A stretch of DNA of 64,000 nt from Granulosicoccus sp045110475 (GCA_045110475.1 JBGCGC010000012.1:62001-126000); one strand, 5' to 3'; counted from the stretch's first letter, positions 1 to 8,945 are shown. Numbers and translations are program-made. The notes: a model not told the origin generated them from the sequence alone.

Positions 1-1085
1 AACTCGTTGATCGCTTTTTTCATCACGATCAAGTGCTCCTCCAGACCGATGGTTTCAGGATAAACACAGATAACCTTCAAAGAGCCATCGGCTTCCATTT
101 CCTCGAACTTCACGCCCCAGCCTTCTGCATTGCGGAACAACTGGTCACGACTCTCCTCAAAAGCGAAGAACAGACTGCGTTCGTTCTCTCCGGCACCACC
201 AATGAACGTGGTAGCCATCAAAGTTTTTCCAGTACCCGTCGCCCCAGATATCAACACAATGGAATCACGGAAGAATCCTCCTCCACACATGGTGTCCAGC
301 TTGCTTGTTCCAGAGCTTATACGAGAATGAGATGATCTATGGTTCAGGTGTACCGTAGACAGGGGGACACCAACGATGCCACCATCCGCAACGATACTGA
401 ATGGATGTTCACCCTTTTGATGATCAGTGCCACGAAACTTCAGTATTTCCATAGTGCGGCGGCGACTCTCGGCTTCCAGCACGTTTCGAAGAATGATCAC
501 ATTGTCGGCAACGAATTCCTCGATACCATGCCGAGCGATGTCTCCATACTCGTGTTTTCGTTCTGCGGTCATCAGAGCAGTAACGCCTGATTTCTTGAGA
601 GCAACAGAGATACGTAACAATTCACTTCGAACAAGATACTGGTTTTCGAACTTGCCAAATATTGCCCCGAGTGAATCAATCGAAATTCGCGATGCACCGA
701 TCTTTTCAATGGCAAATTCGATTCGCGCCAGTAGTGCTCCCAAGTCAAATTCGCCACTGAGAATGGGCTGTTCTTCAGGCCTTGGAGATATATCAACAAA
801 TACCCAATGACCCGAAGCCTCCCACTCAGCGATATTCCATCCAAAGCTCAACATGTTCTGCCTTATATCCTCGGGCGTCTCTTCGAATGTAACGAATACG
901 CAGCTTTCGTTTTTAAGGGTGATCCCGCACGCAAGGTATTGAACTGCAAACACCGTTTTCGAACTTCCCGCAGTGCCCGTAAGCAGTGTTGTACGTCCTT
1001 TGGGAATGCCGCCATTGGAAATAGCATCGAAGCCGGCAATGCCGGTTTCAAGCTTTGTAATGCCTTGGCGAGTTTCAGAATTCAT
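1..1085 (-). CDS. kaiC: Circadian clock ATPase KaiC (3' part beyond window)
   Basis: KaiC is a tandem RecA-like ATPase and autokinase, the core of the Kai oscillator. The reading frame stays open from the ATG at 1085 to the window edge (about 361 residues). The first domain has the P-loop GTAGSSKT at residues 37-44 and the paired catalytic glutamates of TFEE (E68/E69). The second domain has the P-loop GATGTGKT at 281-288 and the motif FAFEES. Spacing follows cyanobacterial KaiC with an offset of about 8 residues. The phosphorylation sites (Ser/Thr near 431/432 in Synechococcus numbering) and the KaiA-binding tail lie outside the window. A GGAG lies about 13 bases before the ATG, and kaiB ends 24 bases upstream. 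The two-domain KaiC identity is secure; oscillator activity is not shown. Confidence 0.95.
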   Translation of the reverse strand, partial: MNSETRQGITKLETGIAGFDAISNGGIPKGRTTLLTGTAGSSKTVFAVQYLACGITLKNESCVFVTFEETPEDIRQNMLSFGWNIAEWEASGHWVFVDISPRPEEQPILSGEFDLGALLARIEFAIEKIGASRISIDSLGAIFGKFENQYLVRSELLRISVALKKSGVTALMTAERKHEYGDIARHGIEEFVADNVIILRNVLEAESRRRTMEILKFRGTDHQKGEHPFSIVADGGIVGVPLSTVHLNHRSSHSRISSGTSKLDTMCGGGFFRDSIVLISGATGTGKTLMATTFIGGAGENERSLFFAFEESRDQLFRNAEGWGVKFEEMEADGSLKVICVYPETIGLEEHLIVMKKAINE

Positions 1086-1109
1086 TGGCTTATAGAGTCT
1101 CCAGAACCT

Positions 1110-1382
1110 TCACCCTTGCAAGCCCAGTCCAAGCAGGAGAGACTGTTTATCTGACAGATCTCCAATGGTTCGTCTGACGGGCAAAGGGTTGAGCTTGATG
1201 AGTGTTGGTGTGGCCAGAACGAGATCGTCCTCAGCCAACTGCGGATACTCAAGAACGTCAATGACATTCAATTCGTAGTCGTCAGCGACCACCTCCTGCA
1301 ACGTGTCACGCAGGTTTTTCAGGGCTGTATCGGAGCGCACAGAACGGCCTGACACGAATAGCTTCATCTTCAACGCACTCAT
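1110..1382 (-). CDS. kaiB: Circadian clock protein KaiB
   Basis: KaiB is a small fold-switching thioredoxin-like protein that binds KaiC in its night state and sequesters KaiA. The 90-residue product carries the family signature: VIDVLEYPQLAEDD, then LATPTL with the cis-proline region, then PVRRTIGDLSD. It matches my memory of cyanobacterial KaiB almost throughout but stops after LLLGLGLQG, so it lacks the acidic C-terminal tail of about ten residues found in Synechococcus KaiB. Its ATG overlaps the stop of the upstream response-regulator gene (ATGA), implying translational coupling, and kaiC follows 24 bases downstream. Family assignment is very secure. Confidence 0.96.
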   Translation of the reverse strand: MSALKMKLFVSGRSVRSDTALKNLRDTLQEVVADDYELNVIDVLEYPQLAEDDLVLATPTLIKLNPLPVRRTIGDLSDKQSLLLGLGLQG

Positions 1383-2281
1383 CCTTGCTCACTCACGGCG
1401 CTGGAATCCAGCGATGGCTCCAGTGCAGCTTGCTCGGGTGTCACGTCTCTGCCTGATGGAGCCGCATCTGGTACGCATCGGCTCTGATAGAACAAACACA
1501 GATGCCCCAGCAAACCCGTAAGAAGGTAACGAGCTTCCTCATTGCACAGTGAGCTTCGACGAGCAGACATACTGGCAAGTTTTGCGTTCAATGACGTGGT
1601 ATGGACCTCGACAACGTCTCGTGGTGACGCTTTGTTGGCACCCAGAGAATCTGCCAGTGATCGTAGTTTTTTCGCTACGTTGTATTCGATCTTAAAGTGG
1701 CGCAGCTCCAACGCTTTATTGATAAGGTTACTGTACTCGTTTACAGCGTGAGTAAAGAATTCTTCGTTAGTCGTCTTGAGAGTGCTTAACTCGTGGACGC
1801 TCACAACCGCGTCGCGTTGTACCGGGGATGATGCATCAGATTCCAACCGTCTGAGTTCCTGTTCACGACGAACCTGTTGCTGTGTGACACGAAGCTCCTC
1901 GAGCAGTCTGAAACGTTCAATGGCATAACGCAGGGTTCGGCTGATTAAGGTAGTGTCAAATTTACCTTTGACCAGGTAATCATGTGCCCCGTGCTGTACC
2001 GATTCCAATGCAGTGTTTTCATCATCGATTCCCGACAAGACGACAACCGGAGTCGATGCCAGACTGGTGAAGGCAATAACAGACTCCAGCCCCTCGCTGT
2101 CAGGCAAGGTAAGATCAAGCAATACCACATCATATCGTTTTCGACTCAGCTCGGACAGGCCATCGCCTGCAGAACCTTCCCGCGTCAGGTCGAACATGCG
2201 AGTTCTTCTCAGCGTGCGTTGTAGCATCTCGAAATCATTCGAATTGTCTTCTACAACAAGAACTTCAAATTCTGTATCCAC
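1379..2281 (-). CDS. Response regulator with KaiA-like C-terminal domain
   Basis: The 300-residue protein is the first gene of the clock operon. Residues 1-120 form a receiver domain with a complete phosphorylation site: E11/D12, phospho-acceptor D56 (VVLLDLTLPD), S83 and K105. A charged helical linker, probably coiled coil, covers about 115-150. Residues 172-268 form an all-helical region with VVEVH (223-227) and LLGHLCLFY (257-265). These resemble the VVEIH and HLCEMYRR segments of the KaiA C-terminal domain as I remember it. KaiA and RsbU-N share one fold, so an RsbU-type adaptor is the main alternative. The last 32 residues look disordered. Cyanobacterial KaiA has a pseudo-receiver, whereas this receiver looks functional. 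The layout recalls the KaiA3 type (receiver plus KaiA-like half) known from Synechocystis. A KaiA role is inferred from fold and context. Confidence 0.8.
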   Translation of the reverse strand: MDTEFEVLVVEDNSNDFEMLQRTLRRTRMFDLTREGSAGDGLSELSRKRYDVVLLDLTLPDSEGLESVIAFTSLASTPVVVLSGIDDENTALESVQHGAHDYLVKGKFDTTLISRTLRYAIERFRLLEELRVTQQQVRREQELRRLESDASSPVQRDAVVSVHELSTLKTTNEEFFTHAVNEYSNLINKALELRHFKIEYNVAKKLRSLADSLGANKASPRDVVEVHTTSLNAKLASMSARRSSLCNEEARYLLTGLLGHLCLFYQSRCVPDAAPSGRDVTPEQAALEPSLDSSAVSEQG

Positions 2282-2385
2282 TGATGAGCCTGAAAGAGCA
2301 AATGGCGACTGATGACAACCGCCCCAAGCTCCGTGTCAAAGCGAATTGGACGACTGACGATCACGATAGCGTTGGTCAAGTACCA

Positions 2386-2400
2386 ACACTTATTAAGTGT
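2386..2400. promoter_or_regulatory. Perfect palindrome upstream of the kai operon
   Basis: ACACTTA-T-TAAGTGT is a perfect 7-bp inverted repeat around one base, 105 bases before the first clock gene. The size and position suit a dimeric repressor or activator site. No specific regulator is recognised. Confidence 0.4.
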
Positions 2401-2445
2401 ACCTAGCTGCCAGAACCTGCGTAAGGGTTTTTGAGTGCTTGTAAC

Positions 2446-2471
2446 GGCTCAAAATGCCAGTATTTTGACCC
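2446..2471. promoter_or_regulatory. Second inverted repeat upstream of the kai operon
   Basis: GGCTCAAAAT and ATTTTGACCC form 10-bp arms with one mismatch around a 6-base centre. It lies 45 bases further upstream than the palindrome at 2386-2400. It could be an operator or a small hairpin. The function is unknown. Confidence 0.35.
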
Positions 2472-2746
2472 TCCCGGTTTTATCAAGACAACACCAGTCT
2501 TATACCAACTCGTTTCGTCAATATTTTGTCTATTACTACTGCGCAAGCGTTCGACCTCAAAAGCCATCGGTGATGGTTAGTTCTTCCACCGGGACAGCAA
2601 AAAAACCCGTTGTCAGTCAACAGGAAGTACTTTTGATGATCAGGAAATGATGTCAGGAACATGCCCATGCAGGTGCCCCCACTTTACTTTTTGACAAATT
2701 TCCAGAGCAGGAAACTCAGGGTCAATCTTGCAATTTCACGGTTTCC

Positions 2747-3441
2747 TCAAATGCGTGGCAAACGTGATTCATCTCCAAGCTGTCTGATTGAGCGTCCCAA
2801 ATTCCAGAAGAATTCACTCTTATCGGTAAAGTAATTTGCGGGATGTGAGCACACGACAATGAAAATACCATCGAGAATGCTGAGCAGTGGCTCAGCTTTG
2901 CGAGTTTCAGTATCAATCGGTAATCGTGTGTTCTTGTATTGCTCGACAGCATTGGCGAAGGCTTGCTTGAATTCGGACTTGAGCTCCATCGTTATCACCG
3001 GCAGGCCATTGACTAACAGCACCAGATCAACACGCAGCCGATTTATGCCATAGCGCGCCAAGATATCGGGGTTCAAATCATGCTCGGGCTTGAACTGACA
3101 CAGACTGAACCGCGCGCCACGATCTTAATTTCCTGTCGAAGCACACCCAAGGTGCCATAAGTGCGAAGCTCCTTGTTCGCAGCATTCGGGTCGGCCTTAT
3201 TCAACTGCGATGCCAACCGCTCCAGAAACTTTGTTTCAGTATTCGTCGGATAGATACCGCAGTACTTCTCCCACTGATCAGGCTGACTTTCCTTGACGTA
3301 CGCCAGAGTTTCCTCTGTGTTCAGTGCTAATTCGCGATTGTATTTTGACACTGTACCAACCAGCCAACCGTTAGCTTTCAGGTGGGCGATGATGTCATTC
3401 TGGAATACGTACTCAGCAGACTTGTCCGGGTGGTGCGCCAT
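2747..3441 (-). pseudogene. hsdR: Remnant of type I restriction subunit HsdR
   Basis: HsdR is the translocase and nuclease subunit of type I restriction enzymes. Only the N-terminal nuclease region is present, in two frames. Residues from 3441 (YVFQNDIIAHLKANGW, then LRTYGTLGVLRQEIK) match HsdR up to about 3122. One base appears lost there (AAGATCG where the reading needs AAGGATCG), and the match resumes as NPDILARYGINRLRV in the next frame. About 15 residues seem missing between RLRV and DLVLLVNGLP. LPVITMELKSEF is the nuclease ELK motif. After EPLLSI the sequence no longer matches HsdR and stops at 2747. The helicase motor and the hsdM and hsdS genes are absent. It cannot work as a restriction enzyme. 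Confidence 0.8.
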
Positions 3442-3584
3442 GGTGTTATGCGTTTGCGCTGGAAGTGGACGGGAACTCTATGGGATACCGATTACGTACA
3501 CCTGTCTCGGCAATAACTACGGTGGTGATTGCTACTGCTTGGCGTTTTCTACAATAGCTATAAAATCAGGCTTACACTCAACGA

Positions 3585-4473
3585 TCATTGTTCTTCAACG
3601 AGTTCATTGAGTCCAAGTTTCTCCGCAATCTCGTCTGTACGAGCCCAACGCTGACCCGAAATTTTCTCTATCACACCCTTTATCACACCCTTAAAGACTC
3701 TCAAAAATGTAGTATGCGCTGCCGTTTTATGACGAAACTCGTGCGCTCCTGATGGTAGCAACGCGCGAATATCACTAAACGGATCAGATTTCGTGAACTT
3801 GGCAAGCATTCTTCTCTCAGCCTCAGCACGCTCTATCGACTGGTGACCTGACACTAGATAGTGCTCAAACATTGATCCAACGCGATCTAGATTCAAAGCT
3901 GGTGTTACAGCCATTGCGTGCCCCAGCTCAAAAAGATAGCGCCCATTGTCTCTTTGCAACAAGGCACATAGCTTGGTCGTCAGAAGCTCCTCAACGGTAA
4001 ACGTCTGAATTGCTGTTTTCCCGCTGAACCATGGATTATCAACAGAATATTCAGTGCAGACAGGCGCATCTACAATCTTAATTTCCTTTATGGTGATTTC
4101 CAACTTAAGCTTTATGAATAGGTTGGGATCATCTTCTGCTGATACCTTAAATCTCAACTTCGGCGTGGTTTTACTGGGCGAAAAACTACCGGCCCCCACA
4201 TGGCTCAAGCATAACTCGCAAAGCGTCCAGAATAGGACCAGTCGGACTCGCTTCAGTACGAACCAGATCGATATCTTCTGAATAACGCATTGGCTGAGGA
4301 AAGATGATTTTGTTTAACGCCGTGCCACCACGAAACCGGAGCGCTGATCGTAGTAAATCATGATTAAATATTTCTACCAACCCTCTGGAAATAATCAAAT
4401 CCTGCTCGATCTGTTGCAATTCGGCCCAAGGTGCAATCTGACTCCAGGCGGTAATACTGGTTTCCGGAATCAT
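3585..4473 (-). pseudogene. Frameshifted AbiEii-type nucleotidyltransferase toxin
   Basis: AbiEii toxins are nucleotidyltransferases of type IV toxin-antitoxin/abortive infection systems. The first frame, from ATG 4473, carries FRGGTALNK followed by RYSEDIDLV, the GS-x-DxD nucleotidyltransferase core. It runs into a stop just after LEPCGGR near 4186. The rest of the toxin continues in another frame to 3585, with SFSPSKTTPKLRFKV and TVEELLTTKLCALLQRDNGRYLFEL, the usual AbiEii C-terminal region. Removing one base near 4200-4215 would join the halves. The gene overlaps the 3' end of the equally broken abiEi by 4 bases, the normal abiEi-abiEii arrangement. Read as a decayed gene; sequencing error is possible but unlikely given three broken neighbours. 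Confidence 0.8.
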
Positions 4474-5342
4474 TGCTCATCAATCTCCAGTGACCGCCTT
4501 ACAATCATGTGCCAACGTCGATCCCTCTGTGGCTCTGTGTCATCAAACATGCTCAACTGATCTTCGGGATCAAGCTCAACCCAACGTACTTTTCGGTTTT
4601 CAATAGCTCGCTGCAACGGCATGGCGATTTCATCGTGAGAAAGGAAGTCCAGGACATAGCCGAGACGTTGCACCACAGGCAATTCAAATGATGACACCAA
4701 TAGTAAAAGCTGCCTGGTTTCAATGCTTGCTGCCAGCTCGTTAAGCACACTGGCCGCATGATCCATGCCCACCACTTGCCTTGCTATACCGAATCAAATC
4801 CAATGCAGTCAGTGCCGGTGATGCGAGCACCATTGATCCCGTGTCCGTTTTACGCGCATCAGTGGCATCTAAAACATCAAGAAGGTTGTTGCGATAATGG
4901 AATACGATTCTGGTACGCCCAACGTCAATCGGTTTCCACTGCCGATCAGTGACAACCTGAAAATCCATCACCGCCTGATGGGCAGCACCGTGCAATTCTG
5001 CCGCTTTTAGCAAACCCACATAATAGGGCCGCCCAGCATCACGCATCATGACATCATGGCATCAATGTACCAACTAGGCGGCGGTGCACCCCATTTCAGA
5101 AATCGCTGAGGCGTGATAACGTAAAACCCACGACGCGGCGCCACAATATAGCCACGTATACGCAACCTCGCTGCCGCATCGAGAATCGCGCCATGGTTAA
5201 TGCCAAGCGCTTCCATAGCGCTCTCACGCTTGAAGCAATATTGCCCTGTTGATGCTAACTCCTCAACGTAAAGAGACAGATTTGACGGCTTTTTTGCACT
5301 CATGTAGAGCCAGTGAAAGGTATATTCGGGCTTTGAGTTCAC
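4470..5342 (-). pseudogene. Frameshifted AbiEi-type antitoxin regulator
   Basis: AbiEi antitoxins are winged-helix repressors paired with AbiEii. Three consecutive frames together make one protein. 5342-5046 gives the N-terminal winged-helix part (ILDAAARLRIRGYIVAPRRG, ending WYIDAMMS). 5049-4741 continues with RDAGRPYYVGLLKAAELHGA and TALDLIRYSKASGG. 4775-4470 finishes with MDHAASVLNELA. The first break coincides with an 8-base duplication (ATGATG repeated around TC at 5044-5057). The second fits one extra G in GGTGGG near 4773. Such genes are expected to autorepress; here both partners are broken. The family call is good, and the disruption is directly visible. Confidence 0.8.
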
Positions 5343-5452
5343 TCTGATGAGAGGAGATCAGCTGGTGCCCAGCCCACTGGACATTGACTAAAGAGCACTG
5401 GCTGTGTCGCCGCCGGGAGTCGCGGCTTCCGGGAGTCCTCCGGAACCGATAG

Positions 5453-5528
<76 letters not shown>

Positions 5529-5789
5529 ACATCGGACGCGAAGCATAAGACCGGAGAGGACTGCTGTCAAGCGTCGTGCGGTGATATATGTCATTCCGAT
5601 GAATAATAGCGCCTGAACCGTTTGCTGACCTCGGAGGCAGGCGCTTCGACGACGCAACCGTCAACGAGATGGGCTTCACATTTTGACCATTTGTGCACCT
5701 CAAAAGGCCCTCGCCGACATTTACCGTCTGAACAATTTGGCTATCCTACCGCTCGTCATCATTACTACTCGCCAGAAAAAGGACTTTCC

Positions 5790-8552
5790 ATGATGCGTCA
5801 CCGCGAATGTTGTCGGCTGTTTCGAGCTCTTGTCCTTTTCATTATGGCTCCATGCATGGCGATAGCCGCTGGCGAGCCACCGGTGGCGCCGCGCAATCTG
5901 CAGGGCGCTATCATCAATAATCAGGTAACACTGACCTGGGACGCTTCACGTGACAGCGATGACGAGGTGCAAGGCTATAACGTCTACGTGAATAACCGTT
6001 ATATCCGCACGGTATCCGAAAATTCCTATACCGGCCCGGTAACCGCTGGTGTGCGCGCAAGCTTCCATATCATTGCTTTTGACTCGCCACCGCGTCGTTT
6101 CTCGGCTGCGTCAGCGTCTTTGATACTGCCGGATCCGGGGCTCCCTGACGATCTCACGATCCCTCCTTCAGCGCCAACCAATCTAACCGGAACCCTCGCC
6201 GGAGGGCAGGTCAACCTTCAATGGAACGCGTCAACCGACGACGAGGCGGTACTGGGCTATAACGTCTTTCGTGACAACCGTTACCAGAGCACCGTTTCTG
6301 ATACACAGTATAGCGGCCGTAACAATGGTGATGAGGCACATTCCTGGCACGTTGTCGCCTTTGATATCCGCAGAAATTTCTCCTCACGGTCGCAGACCAT
6401 CCGGCTTCCTGAGGGCGAACAAGTCAACTCTTCGCTTGCGCCAACGACACCAACAGATTTGCAAGGCAGCATTACCCGTGGAACGAACACAGATACCGTA
6501 GAGCTCACCTGGCGGGCGTCTACCGATAATCAGGCGGTTGCCGGTTACAACATTTTCGTAAACGGCAATTACCTTGCAACTCGATTTGATACCCGATACA
6601 CCGGTAGTTTGCCGAAGGCAAGCACCTATGCATTTCAAGTAGGGGCATTCGACTTCGACCAGAATTTCTCAATGGTATCGAGAGTGCTGTCGCTACCGCT
6701 CGGCGGCGCCTCTGAAGATCCAGGCTCTCCACCTTCTGTACCAACAGGTCTGACCAGTGAGCGCGAAACCGACAATGGCATGACCAGGATACGCTTGAGC
6801 TGGCAGCCATCCACAGGACCTGCAGCCGTCAAAGGCTACGACGTGTATCGCAACAATCGGTATATAAACACGGTCACGACTAACGCATACACCGATACAT
6901 TGCGTATCGGTACATCAGCAACCTATGCCGTTGTGGCCTTCGATTTCTATGACAACTACTCCGAACGTTCCGAGGCCTTAAGCGTTGCCGGCAGTGTCAA
7001 TCAAGCACCATTCTTTGCAAGACTGGATAACCAGATACTCCGTGTCGGTGAACCGTGGGAATTGCGACTCTCCCCTGTTGACGTCGATGGTGATCCTGCA
7101 GGTATTCTGGTCAGCGACCCGCCACAAGGTATGAGATTCATCGACAATGGTGACGGCAGCCGCTCATTGACCTGGCAACCCCGTGCCAGTGATATTGGCG
7201 TCTATTCCATTGAGGTGACAGCTTTTGACCTCAACGACACATCACTACGCAGCACTCAGACCATACAGATATCCGTGGTACCTGAGACCTCCGTCAGCTC
7301 ACCCCCATTCAGTGTGCAGATAGCCAACGATGCCTATAACCTGATAGAAGGCGATGCGCGGGGTATTCGCATTCCGGTCCGCATTAGCCGTGTCGGTAAC
7401 TTCGCCGAAACCGTAAATCTCGACATTAGTACAGAGACATTAGCCGATAGCAAACGACTGGACGCAAGCTTCAATAATGCAACCCTGACCAGAGAAGACT
7501 CCAGCAGTGTGTTAACGGTGAGACTAGGCATTGATACATTGCCGCTACTACCCGATCAACGACGCCTTGTCATCACTGCACAGGCTGGCGGGTTCACTGT
7601 CACAACCACCATCATTGTGGCTGTAACACCGGTGCCGAGAGATGATATCTATCTTCTGATCGGTCAAAGCAATATGGTTGGCCTGAGTGAGACCGACGCT
7701 AAAAACTCCGAGCCCGGTGGAGCCGATGAGCCTGATCCACGCATTCTTCAGGCAAACGTCACTGCCAACGATTCCAGTTTGACAAGCGACAGCGGGGGGT
7801 TTCTAAACCCCTCAGCCAACTTCAGCGCGCGACCATTCAATCAGGCTGAAGACCCGTTGCATACGCCCTTTGACGCCTCCTCCGGACTCAAGAGCGGCAG
7901 CCGTGTTGGCATGGGACTGAGCTTCGCCAAGACTGCTCTGCCCAATACCACTCGCAATATAGTTTTGGTGCCGGCGGCTTGGTCAGGATCGGCTTTTTGC
8001 AACACTAACGATCCCGCTGCACACTGGAATGCCGAGCAGACCAGCAATCCGGCTCTGGGCAATACGCTACTTTTTGATCGCGCACTTGTGAGAATAAATG
8101 AGACGCTATCGCAAACTGGCGGCATATTGAGAGGCATTCTCTGGCACCAGGGAGAGAGCGACAGCAACACTCAGTGCGCACCGTTTTACGAGGAAAACCT
8201 CAATAAACTGATAACCGCGCTCCGCACCCGTATCCAGCCAGATGCTCGTGGCAGTCGCGCCCGGGGTCCATCTGCAGACATTCCCTTTGTTGTCGGTTCC
8301 ATGTCACGTGGTCGGGATGAACGCAGTGATTTTTCTACATTCCAGGCCAGTAAAAGGCAGGTTGACAGTGTGCACCGCAATATCGGCTTCATTGCAGGAC
8401 ACAGCGCCTTTTCCAATAATGACGACCTGATTCCCGACAACGGGTTTCCTTGTGGTGCAACCTCCTGTATACACTTTGGTGCAGCGGCATTGCGTGAGAT
8501 GGGCGTACGTTTCTACAACTCCTTACTTCGCGCAGCCGGTAACCAACGCTAA
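5790..8552 (+). CDS. Secreted FN3-repeat protein with SASA/carbohydrate esterase domain
   Basis: The predicted 920-residue protein starts at the ATG at 5790, behind an AAGGA, with a signal peptide ending near MAIAAG. Four fibronectin type III repeats follow, roughly residues 30-115, 128-212, 217-305 and 315-400. They are close to each other, each with a GYNVYxNxRY-like strand. A cadherin/Ig-like domain starting NQAPFF (about 405-500) and a further beta-rich module come next. The C-terminal 300 residues are a sialate O-acetylesterase-like (SASA) domain with DDIYLLIGQSNM, likely nucleophile Ser627, the block WHQGESD, and CIHFG near the end. It probably deacetylates polysaccharide outside the cell. 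The substrate cannot be told. The gene may be co-transcribed with the small membrane gene 12 bases downstream. Confidence 0.85.
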   Translation: MMRHRECCRLFRALVLFIMAPCMAIAAGEPPVAPRNLQGAIINNQVTLTWDASRDSDDEVQGYNVYVNNRYIRTVSENSYTGPVTAGVRASFHIIAFDSPPRRFSAASASLILPDPGLPDDLTIPPSAPTNLTGTLAGGQVNLQWNASTDDEAVLGYNVFRDNRYQSTVSDTQYSGRNNGDEAHSWHVVAFDIRRNFSSRSQTIRLPEGEQVNSSLAPTTPTDLQGSITRGTNTDTVELTWRASTDNQAVAGYNIFVNGNYLATRFDTRYTGSLPKASTYAFQVGAFDFDQNFSMVSRVLSLPLGGASEDPGSPPSVPTGLTSERETDNGMTRIRLSWQPSTGPAAVKGYDVYRNNRYINTVTTNAYTDTLRIGTSATYAVVAFDFYDNYSERSEALSVAGSVNQAPFFARLDNQILRVGEPWELRLSPVDVDGDPAGILVSDPPQGMRFIDNGDGSRSLTWQPRASDIGVYSIEVTAFDLNDTSLRSTQTIQISVVPETSVSSPPFSVQIANDAYNLIEGDARGIRIPVRISRVGNFAETVNLDISTETLADSKRLDASFNNATLTREDSSSVLTVRLGIDTLPLLPDQRRLVITAQAGGFTVTTTIIVAVTPVPRDDIYLLIGQSNMVGLSETDAKNSEPGGADEPDPRILQANVTANDSSLTSDSGGFLNPSANFSARPFNQAEDPLHTPFDASSGLKSGSRVGMGLSFAKTALPNTTRNIVLVPAAWSGSAFCNTNDPAAHWNAEQTSNPALGNTLLFDRALVRINETLSQTGGILRGILWHQGESDSNTQCAPFYEENLNKLITALRTRIQPDARGSRARGPSADIPFVVGSMSRGRDERSDFSTFQASKRQVDSVHRNIGFIAGHSAFSNNDDLIPDNGFPCGATSCIHFGAAALREMGVRFYNSLLRAAGNQR

Positions 8553-8564
8553 AAGGAGCTTCCC

Positions 8565-8921
8565 ATGTTCATTCCGATGGGCACGGTTGTCACGGTATGT
8601 ATGATCATCTGTGTGGTATTTGCCAACAGATTACCAGCAGGTGCACTCAATACCCGAACGCCCGGGTTTGTATTGCGCACGGTCGGATTCATCTGTGGTG
8701 CCGCAGGGTTATGGAATATCTTATGGTATGCATCGAGACACGTCCTTGAGTTCTGGGGGCAAATGGCGTTCGGATCAGGGTTACTGCTTTGTGCCTTGAG
8801 TGCTCTGCTTATACTGCCGGCAGAGCGTGCTCCTGCCGCATTGGCAAAAGCACGTCATGGAATGGTGCTGGCACTGGCACTCTTTGCCGCCTACTACGCC
8901 TGGACCATTTATAACCTTTGA
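8565..8921 (+). CDS. Small membrane protein of unknown function
   Basis: The 118-residue product has about four hydrophobic segments (roughly 3-20, 35-53, 65-84 and 96-115) with short polar loops. It starts 12 bases after the esterase gene, behind AAGGAG, so it has a good ribosome site and probably shares a transcript. I recognise no family. It ends 24 bases before the convergent gloB. Confidence 0.65.
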   Translation: MFIPMGTVVTVCMIICVVFANRLPAGALNTRTPGFVLRTVGFICGAAGLWNILWYASRHVLEFWGQMAFGSGLLLCALSALLILPAERAPAALAKARHGMVLALALFAAYYAWTIYNL

Positions 8922-8945
8922 AGGCTTCTTCGGAACACTCGCCGA

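Larger units (their letters stand above)
2282..2746. other. Non-coding region upstream of the clock operon
   Basis: About 465 bases separate the clock operon from the hsdR remnant. I see no convincing gene; the short frames here have no family features. The stretch holds two strong inverted repeats listed separately and is AT-richer than the coding regions around it. It must contain the clock-operon promoter, but no clear -35/-10 pair stands out. Confidence 0.6.

Noticed and set aside
2483..2668. 61-codon frame upstream of the clock operon
   Set aside because: No ribosome site or family signal; composition looks random.
2282..5452. Duplicated tRNA-Ala 3' end as an att site
   Set aside because: I looked for the GTGGAGCTACGCGG-type sequence between the kai operon and the tRNA and found no second copy.
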